From Hydrogenophaga sp040372165 (GTDB taxonomy: Bacteria > Pseudomonadota > Gammaproteobacteria > Burkholderiales > Burkholderiaceae_C): 64,000 nt of DNA. Below are positions 51,460-59,023 of the stretch, piece after piece. The position numbers and the translations under genes were made by a program. The DNA lies in contig NZ_BAABWG010000001.1 in the NCBI RefSeq assembly GCF_040372165.1, positions 186,001 through 250,000 on the forward strand, read 5' to 3'. Each line of letters begins with the position of its first letter. Positions within the stretch are counted from its first letter, which is position 1. Below the pieces are notes generated by a model, which ran no database searches, had not been told where the DNA came from, and was given only the letters and a program-made list of their open reading frames with translations.

Positions 51460-52538
51460 TGAAAAAAATGAATCGCAATACCCTTCGCATCCTCGCCGCC
51501 ACAATCGCCTTCAGCACCGCCGGGGCATGGGCCGCAGGTCAACCCTGGGACAAGATTGGCCGAGATGCCACGCCTGCAGAAGTCAAGGCCTGGGACATCG
51601 ATGTACGCCCGGACTTCAAGGGCCTTCCTCCGGGCAAGGGCACCGTCGACGATGGCGCCACAGTGTGGGAAAGCAAGTGTGCCTCCTGTCATGGCATCTT
51701 TGGCGAATCCAACGAAGTGTTCACACCCTTGATCGGGGGAACCACCGCTGACGACATCAAGCGCGGGCGTGTGAAAAACCTGGAAGAGGGCAACCGTTTC
51801 CCGCAGAAGACGACCATCATGAAGGTGGCCACCGTCTCAACGCTGTGGGACTACATCAACCGTGCCATGCCATGGAACGCGCCGAAAACCCTGAAGACCG
51901 ACGAAGTCTATGCGGTGCTCGCCTACTTGCTCAACCTGGCCAACATCGTGCCGGCGGACTACGAACTGTCCGACAAGAACATCGCAGAGGTCCAGGAGCG
52001 CATGCCCAACCGCAACGGTATGGTGTTCTATGAGCCGATGTGGGTGACCAATGGCAAGGGTGATGTCAAGAACGTTGCATGCATGAAAGATTGTGAGGTG
52101 GACACCAAGATCCACTCCAGCCTGCCTGACTTTGCCCGTGACGCGCATGGCAACATCCAGATCCAGAACCGCGTGATCGGTCCGGTGCGCGGAGCAGACA
52201 CCACCAAGCCGGCATCCAAGGCGCCAGCTGGTCAAAGCCCTGCTCCTGTCGTGGCGGTGGTGCCGCAAGGCGGCGCGGCGGAAGTGGACCCGAAAGCGCT
52301 ACTTGACAGCAATGGCTGTACGGCGTGTCATGGTGTCAGTGCCAAGATTGTCGGCCCCGGCTTCAATGAAGTGGCCGCCAAGAACAAGGACCGCAAGGAC
52401 GCGGTGGAATACCTCAAGGGCAAGATCCGAGCAGGTGGTTCTGGCGTGTACGGTGACGTCCCGATGCCTCCTCAAAGCCAGATCTCGGATGACGACGTGA
52501 AGGCCATTGCGGACTGGATCGCCGCCGGCGCCAAGTAG
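51459..52538 (+). CDS. soxD: Sulfane dehydrogenase cytochrome subunit SoxD
   Basis: A 359-residue diheme cytochrome c with a signal peptide (cleavage after AWAA). Heme 1 is C74ASCH78, with methionine ligand candidates near TTIMKVATVS. Heme 2, CTACHG, is near residue 287 in a C-terminal domain joined by a Pro/Ala linker (PASKAPAGQSPAPVV). It receives electrons from SoxC. The second domain is strikingly like the separate cytochrome encoded next. The ATG shares a base with the soxC stop. Confidence 0.95.
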   Translation: MKKMNRNTLRILAATIAFSTAGAWAAGQPWDKIGRDATPAEVKAWDIDVRPDFKGLPPGKGTVDDGATVWESKCASCHGIFGESNEVFTPLIGGTTADDIKRGRVKNLEEGNRFPQKTTIMKVATVSTLWDYINRAMPWNAPKTLKTDEVYAVLAYLLNLANIVPADYELSDKNIAEVQERMPNRNGMVFYEPMWVTNGKGDVKNVACMKDCEVDTKIHSSLPDFARDAHGNIQIQNRVIGPVRGADTTKPASKAPAGQSPAPVVAVVPQGGAAEVDPKALLDSNGCTACHGVSAKIVGPGFNEVAAKNKDRKDAVEYLKGKIRAGGSGVYGDVPMPPQSQISDDDVKAIADWIAAGAK

Positions 52539-52600
52539 ATTCAGTGAGTTGTCAGGAAATGAGCAGTCAGGCGCAGCAAAGTTGTTGCCTGTTTGTTCAA

Positions 52601-52615
52601 GAATATTAGCAATTA
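52601..52615 (+). promoter_or_regulatory. Candidate sox-regulon operator before the free cytochrome
   Basis: GAATATTAGCAATTA overlaps a possible -10 (TATTAG, 52604-52609), which stands 16 bases after TTGTTG (52582-52587). It matches the soxR site at 13 of 15 positions, indicating an internal controlled promoter. Confidence 0.55.
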
Positions 52616-52657
52616 CTCGTAAACCCGATAGTTCTTTTGATGAGGAGAACCTACGCT

Positions 52658-52996
52658 ATGTCGATGAAAATTTTTGCGGTAGCTGGACTGGCCCTGGCGG
52701 GCTTGGGAGCAGGGCAGGCATATGCGGTTGACGCCGCTGCTGCCAAGGCACTTGCTTCCAAGAGCGCATGCCTGGCCTGCCATGCAGCGGACAAGAAACT
52801 GGTGGGCCCGTCCTACCAGGACGTCGCTGCCAAGCACAAGGGCGAGGCCGATGCCGTGACCAAGCTGACTGCCAGCATCAAGGCTGGTGGGTCTGGCAAA
52901 TATGGTCCGGTGCCCATGCCTCCGCAACCCAACCTGAAAGATGACGAACTCAAGCTGCTCGCCGAGTGGATTCTCGCCGGTGCACCAGACAAGTAA
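52658..52996 (+). CDS. Monoheme cytochrome c (c551/c552-like), probable Sox electron acceptor
   Basis: A 112-residue periplasmic cytochrome with a signal peptide (cleavage near AYAV), heme site CLACH and methionine ligand in PVPMPPQ. It shares VGPSYQDVAAK, IKAGGSGKYGPVPMPPQ and ADWI/AEWILAGAP-type blocks with the C-terminal domain of SoxD, so the two domains are recent paralogues. Its place between soxD and soxY suggests that it carries electrons from SoxCD and SoxAX to the oxidase. GAGGAG lies 10 bases before ATG 52658. Confidence 0.92.
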   Translation: MSMKIFAVAGLALAGLGAGQAYAVDAAAAKALASKSACLACHAADKKLVGPSYQDVAAKHKGEADAVTKLTASIKAGGSGKYGPVPMPPQPNLKDDELKLLAEWILAGAPDK

Positions 52997-53043
52997 TCGG
53001 TAGTTGCCCGATTCAACGATCCAAATTTTCCAAGGAGTCAAAC

Positions 53044-53499
53044 ATGAATCCAAACCGTCGCGACGCAATCAAAACCACGGGTGCCTTCGCCACCCTCATT
53101 TCCCTGGGCGTGATCACCCAAAGCCAGGCACAGGCCGCTGTCGACAATGCAGCCTTCCAGGCCAAGAACCTCGATGACGCTCTCAAGGCGCTGGGCGGCA
53201 CCCCTGCCACCAATGACCAGGTCACCATCGTCTCTCCCGATATTGCCGAGAACGGTGCTGTGGTGCCTGTTGGCGCAGTGAGCAATCTGCCCAAGACCAC
53301 GGACATCTATTTCGTCGTCGAGAAGAACCCGTCTCCACTGTCTTGCGCTTTCGAGATCCCCGAAGGCTCCGTGGCTGATGTGCAGACCCGTCTGAAGATG
53401 GGCCAGAGCACCAACGTCTACGCCATCGTCAAGGCAGACGGCAAGCTGTACTCGGCCGTCAAGGAAACCAAAGTGACCCTGGGTGGCTGCGGCGGCTGA
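53044..53499 (+). CDS. soxY: Sulfur carrier protein SoxY
   Basis: A 151-residue carrier subunit with a twin-arginine signal (MNPNRRDAIKTTGAFATLIS). It ends in the diagnostic swinging-arm sequence GGCGG, where C149 carries the sulfur chain during thiosulfate oxidation. It forms a heterodimer with SoxZ and is exported as a pair through the SoxY Tat signal. AAGGAG lies 8 bases before the ATG. Confidence 0.96.
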   Translation: MNPNRRDAIKTTGAFATLISLGVITQSQAQAAVDNAAFQAKNLDDALKALGGTPATNDQVTIVSPDIAENGAVVPVGAVSNLPKTTDIYFVVEKNPSPLSCAFEIPEGSVADVQTRLKMGQSTNVYAIVKADGKLYSAVKETKVTLGGCGG

Positions 53500-53570
53500 T
53501 CGCCCGCAACAGACACCTCACCAGTCACCGATCCCATACCGACATTCAAACGATTCATTAGGAGTTCATC

Positions 53571-53882
53571 ATGGCAAGTCCGATGCGCATCCGCGCCGCA
53601 GCCAAAGACGGCGTTACCACTGTTCGCGTGCTGATGGCACACCCCATGGAGCCAGGCACCCGCAAAGGCTCTGACGGCAACCTCATCCCTGCTCACCACA
53701 TCACCGACATTGAGGCCTCCCACAACGGCAAGGCTGTGCTCAAAGGCCGTTTCAGCGGCTCCGTCTCCCAGAATCCCTTCCTGGCATTCAAGTTCAACGG
53801 CGGTGCTGGTGGAGACAAGGTGGTTGTGAAGTGGACCGACAACAAAGGCGAGTCCCGTACCGACGAAGCCACCATTTCCTGA
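53571..53882 (+). CDS. soxZ: Thiosulfate oxidation carrier partner SoxZ
   Basis: A 103-residue immunoglobulin-fold protein: PMRIRAAAKDGVTTVRVLMAHPMEPGTRKG near the N terminus, and FKFNGGAGGDKVVVKWTDNKGE later. It has no signal peptide, as expected for export together with SoxY. It lies 71 bases after soxY with TTAGGAG upstream. Confidence 0.96.
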   Translation: MASPMRIRAAAKDGVTTVRVLMAHPMEPGTRKGSDGNLIPAHHITDIEASHNGKAVLKGRFSGSVSQNPFLAFKFNGGAGGDKVVVKWTDNKGESRTDEATIS

Positions 53883-53955
53883 CAAACCTGTTCCCCGAGC
53901 GGCCAGCGATATCACTGGCCGCTTTGCATTCCACAGAAAACGAGGAGACTTCCAG

Positions 53956-54756
53956 ATGAAACGCAAAGTGCTCGCGCTGGCGGCTGCGATGGTCGCGTAT
54001 ACCGGGGCTGCTTCTGCCCAGGGATCGACCGCCGACGCCATCGCCCAGTACCGGGAAATGCTGCAAGACGGCAACCCGGCCGAATTGTTCGAAATGCAGG
54101 GCGAGGAATTGTGGACGCAGAAACGCGGCCCCAAGAAAGCTTCGCTCGAGCAGTGTGATTTTGGCAAAGGCCCCGGCGTGCTCAAGGGTGCGTTTGTGGA
54201 AATGCCCAGGTATTTCGAGGACACAGGCAAGGTCATGGACCTGGAAACCCGCCTGATCCACTGCATGGAACAGTTGCAGGGATTTGATGCCCAGGAGTTG
54301 CTCGAGACGCCATACCGCAAGAACGAGAGCAACAACGTGATTGCGTTGGTGACCTATATCGCCACGCAGTCCAAGGACATGCCTTTCGCCGTGCCGCAAA
54401 AGGTGCAGCAGGAAAAGGACATGTACGAAGTCGGCAAGCGCCTGTTCTTCCAGCGCAGCGGCCCGCACGATTTTTCCTGCGCCACCTGCCATGGCCAGGA
54501 TGGCAAGCGGATTCGCCTCCAGGATCTGCCCAATCTCACGGTCAACCCAGGCGATGCCACAGGTTTCGCGGCCTGGCCTGCCTACCGGGTCTCCAATGCC
54601 CAGTTGTGGACCATGCAAAAACGTCTGAACGACTGCTATCGTCAGCAGCGCTTCCCGGAGCCCAAGTTTGGCAGTGATGCCACGATCGCTCTGAGCGTGT
54701 ACATGGGTGTCAATGCCGAGGGTGCCAAGTCTGGCGTTCCGGCCATCAAGCGCTGA
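53956..54756 (+). CDS. soxA: L-cysteine S-thiosulfotransferase subunit SoxA (monoheme type)
   Basis: A 266-residue cytochrome with a signal peptide (cleavage after ASAQ). Only the second heme site is present, CATCH at 175-179, with the catalytic cysteine-ligand C227 in RLNDCYRQ. The N-terminal domain lacks a CxxCH and instead has C67 and C103, placed to form a disulfide as in heme-1-less SoxA proteins. With SoxX it links thiosulfate oxidatively to SoxY. GAGGAG precedes the ATG. Confidence 0.94.
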   Translation: MKRKVLALAAAMVAYTGAASAQGSTADAIAQYREMLQDGNPAELFEMQGEELWTQKRGPKKASLEQCDFGKGPGVLKGAFVEMPRYFEDTGKVMDLETRLIHCMEQLQGFDAQELLETPYRKNESNNVIALVTYIATQSKDMPFAVPQKVQQEKDMYEVGKRLFFQRSGPHDFSCATCHGQDGKRIRLQDLPNLTVNPGDATGFAAWPAYRVSNAQLWTMQKRLNDCYRQQRFPEPKFGSDATIALSVYMGVNAEGAKSGVPAIKR

Positions 54757-54777
54757 TCGCAGCAGGAGACTAACAAC

Positions 54778-55446
54778 ATGACCAAGACAAAAATTGCAAG
54801 CTGGCTGGCCATGCCTGTTGCCGCTGCAGCACTGGCAGCCTGTACCGTGGGTGGGGGCTCTGCAGCTGCAGGCACCGACTACGATGCCATGACCGCCAAG
54901 GTGGCCAAGGAATCGTTCCAGGACAAGGGCATCGCCAAGGTTGAGCGCCTCAAGCAGGACGAGGCCAACCGCCTTTGCTCTGCGGCCGATGTGGCCGGCA
55001 AGCCGCTCGACGAAAGCAGTGCCAAGATGCTGGAGGCGGCACAGATGAAGACCATTCAGTGGCCTTCAGACGGCAAGTTCCTGGGCAACTGGGAAGCCGG
55101 TGAAGAAGTGGCTCAAAGCGGCAAGGGCGAGACCTGGCGTGACAAGGCCGGTGATGTCAATGGTGGCAACTGCTACAACTGCCACCAGTTGACCAAGGAA
55201 GAGATTTCCTTCGGCACGATCGGCCCAAGCCTCTACAACTACGGCAAGCTGCGAGGCGTCACTGACCCGAACAGCGCTGCGGCCCAGGAAGTGGTCAAGT
55301 ACACCTGGGGCAAGTTGTACAACGCGCGTGCCTACAGTGCCTGTTCACTCATGCCGCGATTTGGCCACAATGGCATTCTGAAAGAACAGCAGCTCAAGGA
55401 CATCATGGCCTTGTTGCTCGATCCCAAGTCGCCAGTGAACCAGTAA
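54778..55446 (+). CDS. soxX: Cytochrome c SoxX, lipoprotein-like
   Basis: A 222-residue SoxX with heme site C132YNCH136, the conserved TIGPSLYNYGK and a methionine ligand in SACSLMPRFGHNG. The N terminus has a lipobox LAAC (C22), so this SoxX may be anchored to a membrane, unlike the soluble form. Residues 30-120 form an extra N-terminal part found in longer SoxX proteins. It starts 21 bases after soxA. Confidence 0.94.
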   Translation: MTKTKIASWLAMPVAAAALAACTVGGGSAAAGTDYDAMTAKVAKESFQDKGIAKVERLKQDEANRLCSAADVAGKPLDESSAKMLEAAQMKTIQWPSDGKFLGNWEAGEEVAQSGKGETWRDKAGDVNGGNCYNCHQLTKEEISFGTIGPSLYNYGKLRGVTDPNSAAAQEVVKYTWGKLYNARAYSACSLMPRFGHNGILKEQQLKDIMALLLDPKSPVNQ

Positions 55447-55467
55447 ATGTGAGATCGCCGTCGCCAG

Positions 55468-55508
55468 GCCTGGGTGCCCGGTGACGCTTGGCATCCACCC
55501 GGGCTCTT
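55468..55508 (+). terminator. Possible terminator between soxX and soxB
   Basis: Stem GCCTGGGTG (55468-55476) / CACCCGGGC (55496-55504) with one wobble pair, followed by TCTT. The T-run is short, so partial termination is likely. A sox-type motif before soxB suggests a new promoter here. Confidence 0.5.
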
Positions 55509-55555
55509 GTTCGACACACGATCAGGGCACGGGCCGGATGCCAAAAAAATCGTTC

Positions 55556-55570
55556 AAATATCAGTAATCA
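55556..55570 (+). promoter_or_regulatory. Candidate sox-regulon operator before soxB
   Basis: AAATATCAGTAATCA shares the 12-mer AATATCAGTAAT with the c4-gene site and the AAT-N8-AATCA frame with the soxR site. It is 17 bases before ATG 55588. Confidence 0.5.
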
Positions 55571-55587
55571 ATTGTTGAGGAATGCAT

Positions 55588-57312
55588 ATGAGCTTCAGTC
55601 GTCGTGAGTTCCTGCAGGTATTGGCCGTCGCAAGCGCGGGTGGCATGGCGCTGACCCACCAGGATGTGCTGGCGGGCAAGCCAGGCGCAGCCGCGAAGAT
55701 GTACGACCTGCCCAAGTTTGGCAATGTCAGTTTTCTTCATTTCACCGACTGCCATGCTCAGCTGCTTCCCATCTATTTCCGCGAGCCCAGCGTGAACCTG
55801 GGCATCGGAGAGGCAGTTGGCCGCCCGCCGCACCTCGTGGGCGAGACCCTGCTCAAGCACTACAAGATCGATCCAGGATCGCACCAGGCACACGCCTTCA
55901 CTTACCTGAACTTCGAGCAGGCGGCCAAGACCTATGGCAAGGTCGGTGGATTTGCGCACCTGGCCACTTTGGTCAAAATGCTCAAGGCCAGCCGCCCACA
56001 CGCCATGCTGCTCGACGGTGGCGATACGTGGCAAGGCTCGGCCACTGCGCTGTGGACCAATGGCCAGGACATGGTCGACGCCTGCAAACTGCTGGGTGTG
56101 GATGCCATGTGCCCTCACTGGGAATTCACCCTCGGCGAGGAGCGCGTCCAGGAAATCATCAAGAAGGACTTTGCCGGCAAGCTTGAATTCCTGGCTCAGA
56201 ACGTCAAGACCAACGATTTCGGTGACCCGGTGTTCAAGCCATACGTCATCCGCGAGATGAACGGGGTACCGGTGGCCGTCATCGGTCAGGCCTTCCCCTA
56301 CACCCCCATCGCCAACCCGCGCCACATGGTGCCCAACTGGAGCTTTGGTATCCAGGACGAGAATATGCAGGCTGTGGTGGACGAAGCCCGCAGCAAGGGC
56401 GCCCAGGCCGTCGTCGTGCTCTCGCACAACGGCATGGATGTGGACATCAAGATGGCGTCTCGCGTGACCGGTATCGATGCGATCATGGGTGGCCACACCC
56501 ACGACGGCATGCCTGCACCCGTGGTGGTCAAGAATGCCAATGGTCAGACACTGGTGACCAACGCCGGCTCCAACGGCAAGTTCCTCGGTGTGCTTGACTT
56601 TGACGTGCGCGACGGCAAGGTGCAGGACTTCCGCTACAAGCTGCTGCCCGTGTTTGCCAACCTGCTCGATGCCGACAAGGACATGTCTGCCTACATCGAG
56701 AAAGTGCGCGAGCCTTACAAGGCCAAACTGGACGAGAAGCTCGCCGTCAGCGAAGGCCTGCTGTATCGCCGCGGCAACTTCAATGGGTCATGGGACCAGC
56801 TCATTGTTGACGCGCTCATGGAAGTCAAGGGCGCCGATCTGGCCTTCTCGCCCGGCTTCCGCTGGGGAACCACGCTGCTACCGGGCGACGCCATCACGCG
56901 TGAACTCATGATGGACCAGATCGCCATCACCTATCCCACCAGCACGCTCACCGAAATGAAAGGCTCGATGATCAAGACCGTGCTGGAAGACGTGTGCGAC
57001 AACCTGTTCAACCCCGATCCGTACTACCAGCAAGGTGGTGACATGGTCCGCGTCGGCGGCTTGCAGTACACCTGTGACCCCCTGGCCGATTCCGGCAAAC
57101 GCATCAGCAACATGTCGTTGGCCGGCAAGCAGATCGAAGCCGACAAGACCTACAAGGTGGCTGGCTGGGCTCCGGTGGCACCGGATGCCAAGGGTGAGCC
57201 AATCTGGGATGTGATGGAGGCGTTTTTCAAGAACCACAAGACCATCGCTCCGCGCAAGATCAACACGCCCAAGCTTGTCGGCATGGCCGGCAATCCTGGC
57301 ATGGCGGATTGA
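55588..57312 (+). CDS. soxB: Thiosulfohydrolase SoxB
   Basis: A 574-residue dimanganese enzyme that hydrolyses the sulfate group from SoxY-bound thiosulfate. It has a Tat signal (FSRREFLQVLAVASAGG) and the metallophosphatase motifs FTDCHAQLLP, LLDGGDTWQGS, CPHWEF (in the place of the usual GNHE block), VVLSHNGMDVD and GGHTHDG. The 5-prime-nucleotidase-like C-terminal domain follows. The start at ATG 55588 gives 7 bases from GAGG; ATG 55582 is too close. It closes the core sox set. Confidence 0.96.
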   Translation: MSFSRREFLQVLAVASAGGMALTHQDVLAGKPGAAAKMYDLPKFGNVSFLHFTDCHAQLLPIYFREPSVNLGIGEAVGRPPHLVGETLLKHYKIDPGSHQAHAFTYLNFEQAAKTYGKVGGFAHLATLVKMLKASRPHAMLLDGGDTWQGSATALWTNGQDMVDACKLLGVDAMCPHWEFTLGEERVQEIIKKDFAGKLEFLAQNVKTNDFGDPVFKPYVIREMNGVPVAVIGQAFPYTPIANPRHMVPNWSFGIQDENMQAVVDEARSKGAQAVVVLSHNGMDVDIKMASRVTGIDAIMGGHTHDGMPAPVVVKNANGQTLVTNAGSNGKFLGVLDFDVRDGKVQDFRYKLLPVFANLLDADKDMSAYIEKVREPYKAKLDEKLAVSEGLLYRRGNFNGSWDQLIVDALMEVKGADLAFSPGFRWGTTLLPGDAITRELMMDQIAITYPTSTLTEMKGSMIKTVLEDVCDNLFNPDPYYQQGGDMVRVGGLQYTCDPLADSGKRISNMSLAGKQIEADKTYKVAGWAPVAPDAKGEPIWDVMEAFFKNHKTIAPRKINTPKLVGMAGNPGMAD

Positions 57313-57366
57313 TCGTCAATGCTTTGAGACCTTGATATCGTTTTAGGGCTGTTGTCTCCAGCTGAA

Positions 57367-57403
57367 CCCACCGCGTGCTTTGCTGTGCGGTGGGTATTTT
57401 TTT
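57367..57403 (+). terminator. Rho-independent terminator of soxB
   Basis: Perfect 8-bp stem CCCACCGC (57367-57374) / GCGGTGGG (57387-57394), followed by TATTTTTTT. Confidence 0.9.
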
Positions 57404-57436
57404 GTTCCGACTTTTTTTTGCGCCTTGGACCCTCAC

Positions 57437-57901
57437 ATGACCTCTCCAGCCCTTTTGCGTTTTCGCTTGTTGGCCAGTATCGCCTTGGTCCTGGTCAGCA
57501 CATTTTTCGCCATGGCGCCTGCGGTGGCGGCAGAAAACCCCGCTGTCGAGGAGATGGCGGGCTACCTGGACTTTGTCGACTACCAGGGCGGCGTCATGCT
57601 GGTGCAGCAGATTCCAGATGAGGAGTGGAAGAACTTCGTTCTGATCGATACCCGCGACGCAGGCCAGTACGGCAAAGGCCATATTCCCGGTGCCATCAAC
57701 ATCGAGTGGAGGAGGGTGCTGGCTGAGCGAGAGAAGATCCCCACGGACAAGCCTGTGCTCGTGTATTGCAACACCGGCAGCCTCTCGGGGCAGGCAGGGT
57801 TTGCCTTGCGTGTAGCCGGTTATGAGAACGTTCGCATTTTGCAAGGTGGCTACAACGCCTGGCTCAAGGCGCGTGGTGAAGCACCTGTTGTAGAACAGTG
57901 A
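57437..57901 (+). CDS. Periplasmic rhodanese-like protein
   Basis: A 154-residue single-domain rhodanese with a signal peptide (cleavage near VAAE). It has DTRDAGQYGKGHIPGAINIEW and the active-site loop VYCNTGSLSGQAG, where the cysteine would accept sulfur. The remaining helix is FALRVAGYENVRILQGGY. Export to the periplasm and placement after soxB suggest handling of sulfane sulfur between Sox carriers. It lies beyond the soxB terminator and probably has its own promoter. The start at ATG 57437 is the first with signal-peptide character; 19 upstream codons are hydrophobic but lie inside the terminator. Confidence 0.9.
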   Translation: MTSPALLRFRLLASIALVLVSTFFAMAPAVAAENPAVEEMAGYLDFVDYQGGVMLVQQIPDEEWKNFVLIDTRDAGQYGKGHIPGAINIEWRRVLAEREKIPTDKPVLVYCNTGSLSGQAGFALRVAGYENVRILQGGYNAWLKARGEAPVVEQ

Positions 57902-57986
57902 TACTCTTTCGCTGCACGGGTCCGCCGGGGAACATGGTGGATGGTGGTTAGCTAGAACGCTCAGCTCTTACAAGGGGAGGAAGGCA

Positions 57987-58331
57987 ATGCAGCGGAGAAT
58001 ATTGTTGTGCGGTTTGCTGACCGCCATGGCAACTGCGATGGTGGCTTGCGGTGGCAGTGACGAGCCCATTGAGGGCAGAGCAGACGGTCTCTACCGAGCC
58101 TTTGACGTGCTCACCGGTGGGCATGTCGCTGCCGAAGTTCGTGCCATCGTTGGCAGCGCCCCAGATCGCACCGAGTCAACAGGGACTGTTGGCACAACGC
58201 TTTGGGTTTGGGAACGCGAAAAAAATACATATCGCCACACCACCTTGATCGTGCTGATGGGCGATACGGACGGCCTGTTGCGCAAGAGCATCAGCGGCTA
58301 TGACGGTAGCGAAACCCAAAGCTATCAGTAG
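57987..58331 (+). CDS. Small lipoprotein, BamE/SmpA-like fold possible
   Basis: A 114-residue lipoprotein with lipobox MVAC (C21) followed by GGSDEP. The block LTGGHVAAEVRAIVGSAPDRTE, then TTLWVWERE and a closing IVLMGDTDGLLRKSISG, resembles the spaced helix-turn-strand pattern of the BamE/SmpA/OmlA fold, where a W follows the PxR region. This is a pattern-level guess. AAGGGGAGG lies upstream of the ATG. It stands between the rhodanese gene and the AT-rich gap, with no clear partner. Confidence 0.75.
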   Translation: MQRRILLCGLLTAMATAMVACGGSDEPIEGRADGLYRAFDVLTGGHVAAEVRAIVGSAPDRTESTGTVGTTLWVWEREKNTYRHTTLIVLMGDTDGLLRKSISGYDGSETQSYQ

Positions 58332-59023
58332 GAAATTCGGGGCTTGAGAGCGCAGTATTCGCTCTCGGAGAGCGCAAGGTTCTGAATAAGTTCCTTGCAA
58401 AGAAGAAAGAATTTTTTCCCTCGCGTGAGATCGTGTTAAATTTCACGGCAACAAATGAATTGGTAACAAGCAAGCCCTTGAGGGAGGGAACGAAGGCAGT
58501 CACAGAGAAGGTGGCTGCCGGGTTGGTTAAATACCTGTTTTCTAGGCCGTTTCGGTCAGTTGACGCTGTGCGTCCCATTGGGATGCGTGATTAGCCAAGT
58601 CAGAACTGCTAGTCTGGCCACGCAGGTATCAAGCTTCTCAATCTCCCCTTTTAGCTGCGGCTGTTCCTTTGTCTTGCGTTTGTTGCGCTTAGACAGGACG
58701 CTAGGTTGCCTGCTGTTTGTTCGGTTTTTGTCTTGTTGTGCCAGCGAAGCGGTGGCGGCGCTGGTTGGATGCTCAAAGCAAAGCAATGCAGAGCAAAGCG
58801 AATCAAAGCAGGAGAAGAGGGTGAAGATGGCAACCATGAAGCACGAGGGCGAGATGGAGGGTGGCGCGCCGCAGGCATTGATGTTTCGCATGCTGCTTTT
58901 GAGATTGTGATTTCGTTTTTTTGTTGAGTTGTTGTGAGTTACCAGCGGGGATGAACCGTCCATCTTCTTGGGAGTGACGATCAAGCTGGTGCCATTGAAG
59001 AGACTTTGAGGGAGGAAGGATAA
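58332..59023. other. AT-richer gap before the toxin-like genes
   Basis: This 692-bp region has no open frame with convincing coding character on either strand. It contains GAGAGCG (58346-58352) / CGCTCTC (58360-58366) / GAGAGCG (58368-58374), where the middle arm can pair with either neighbour, probably ending the lipoprotein transcript. CAAAGC-type short direct repeats lie around 58775-58812. Composition changes from its surroundings here, suggesting a junction of acquired DNA. The promoter of the next gene presumably lies near its end, where GGAGGAAGG precedes ATG 59024. Confidence 0.6.

Noticed and set aside
58556..58984. Open frames on both strands in the gap before the SpvB-like gene
   Set aside because: No ribosome site, low-complexity composition and no family resemblance; treated as non-coding.
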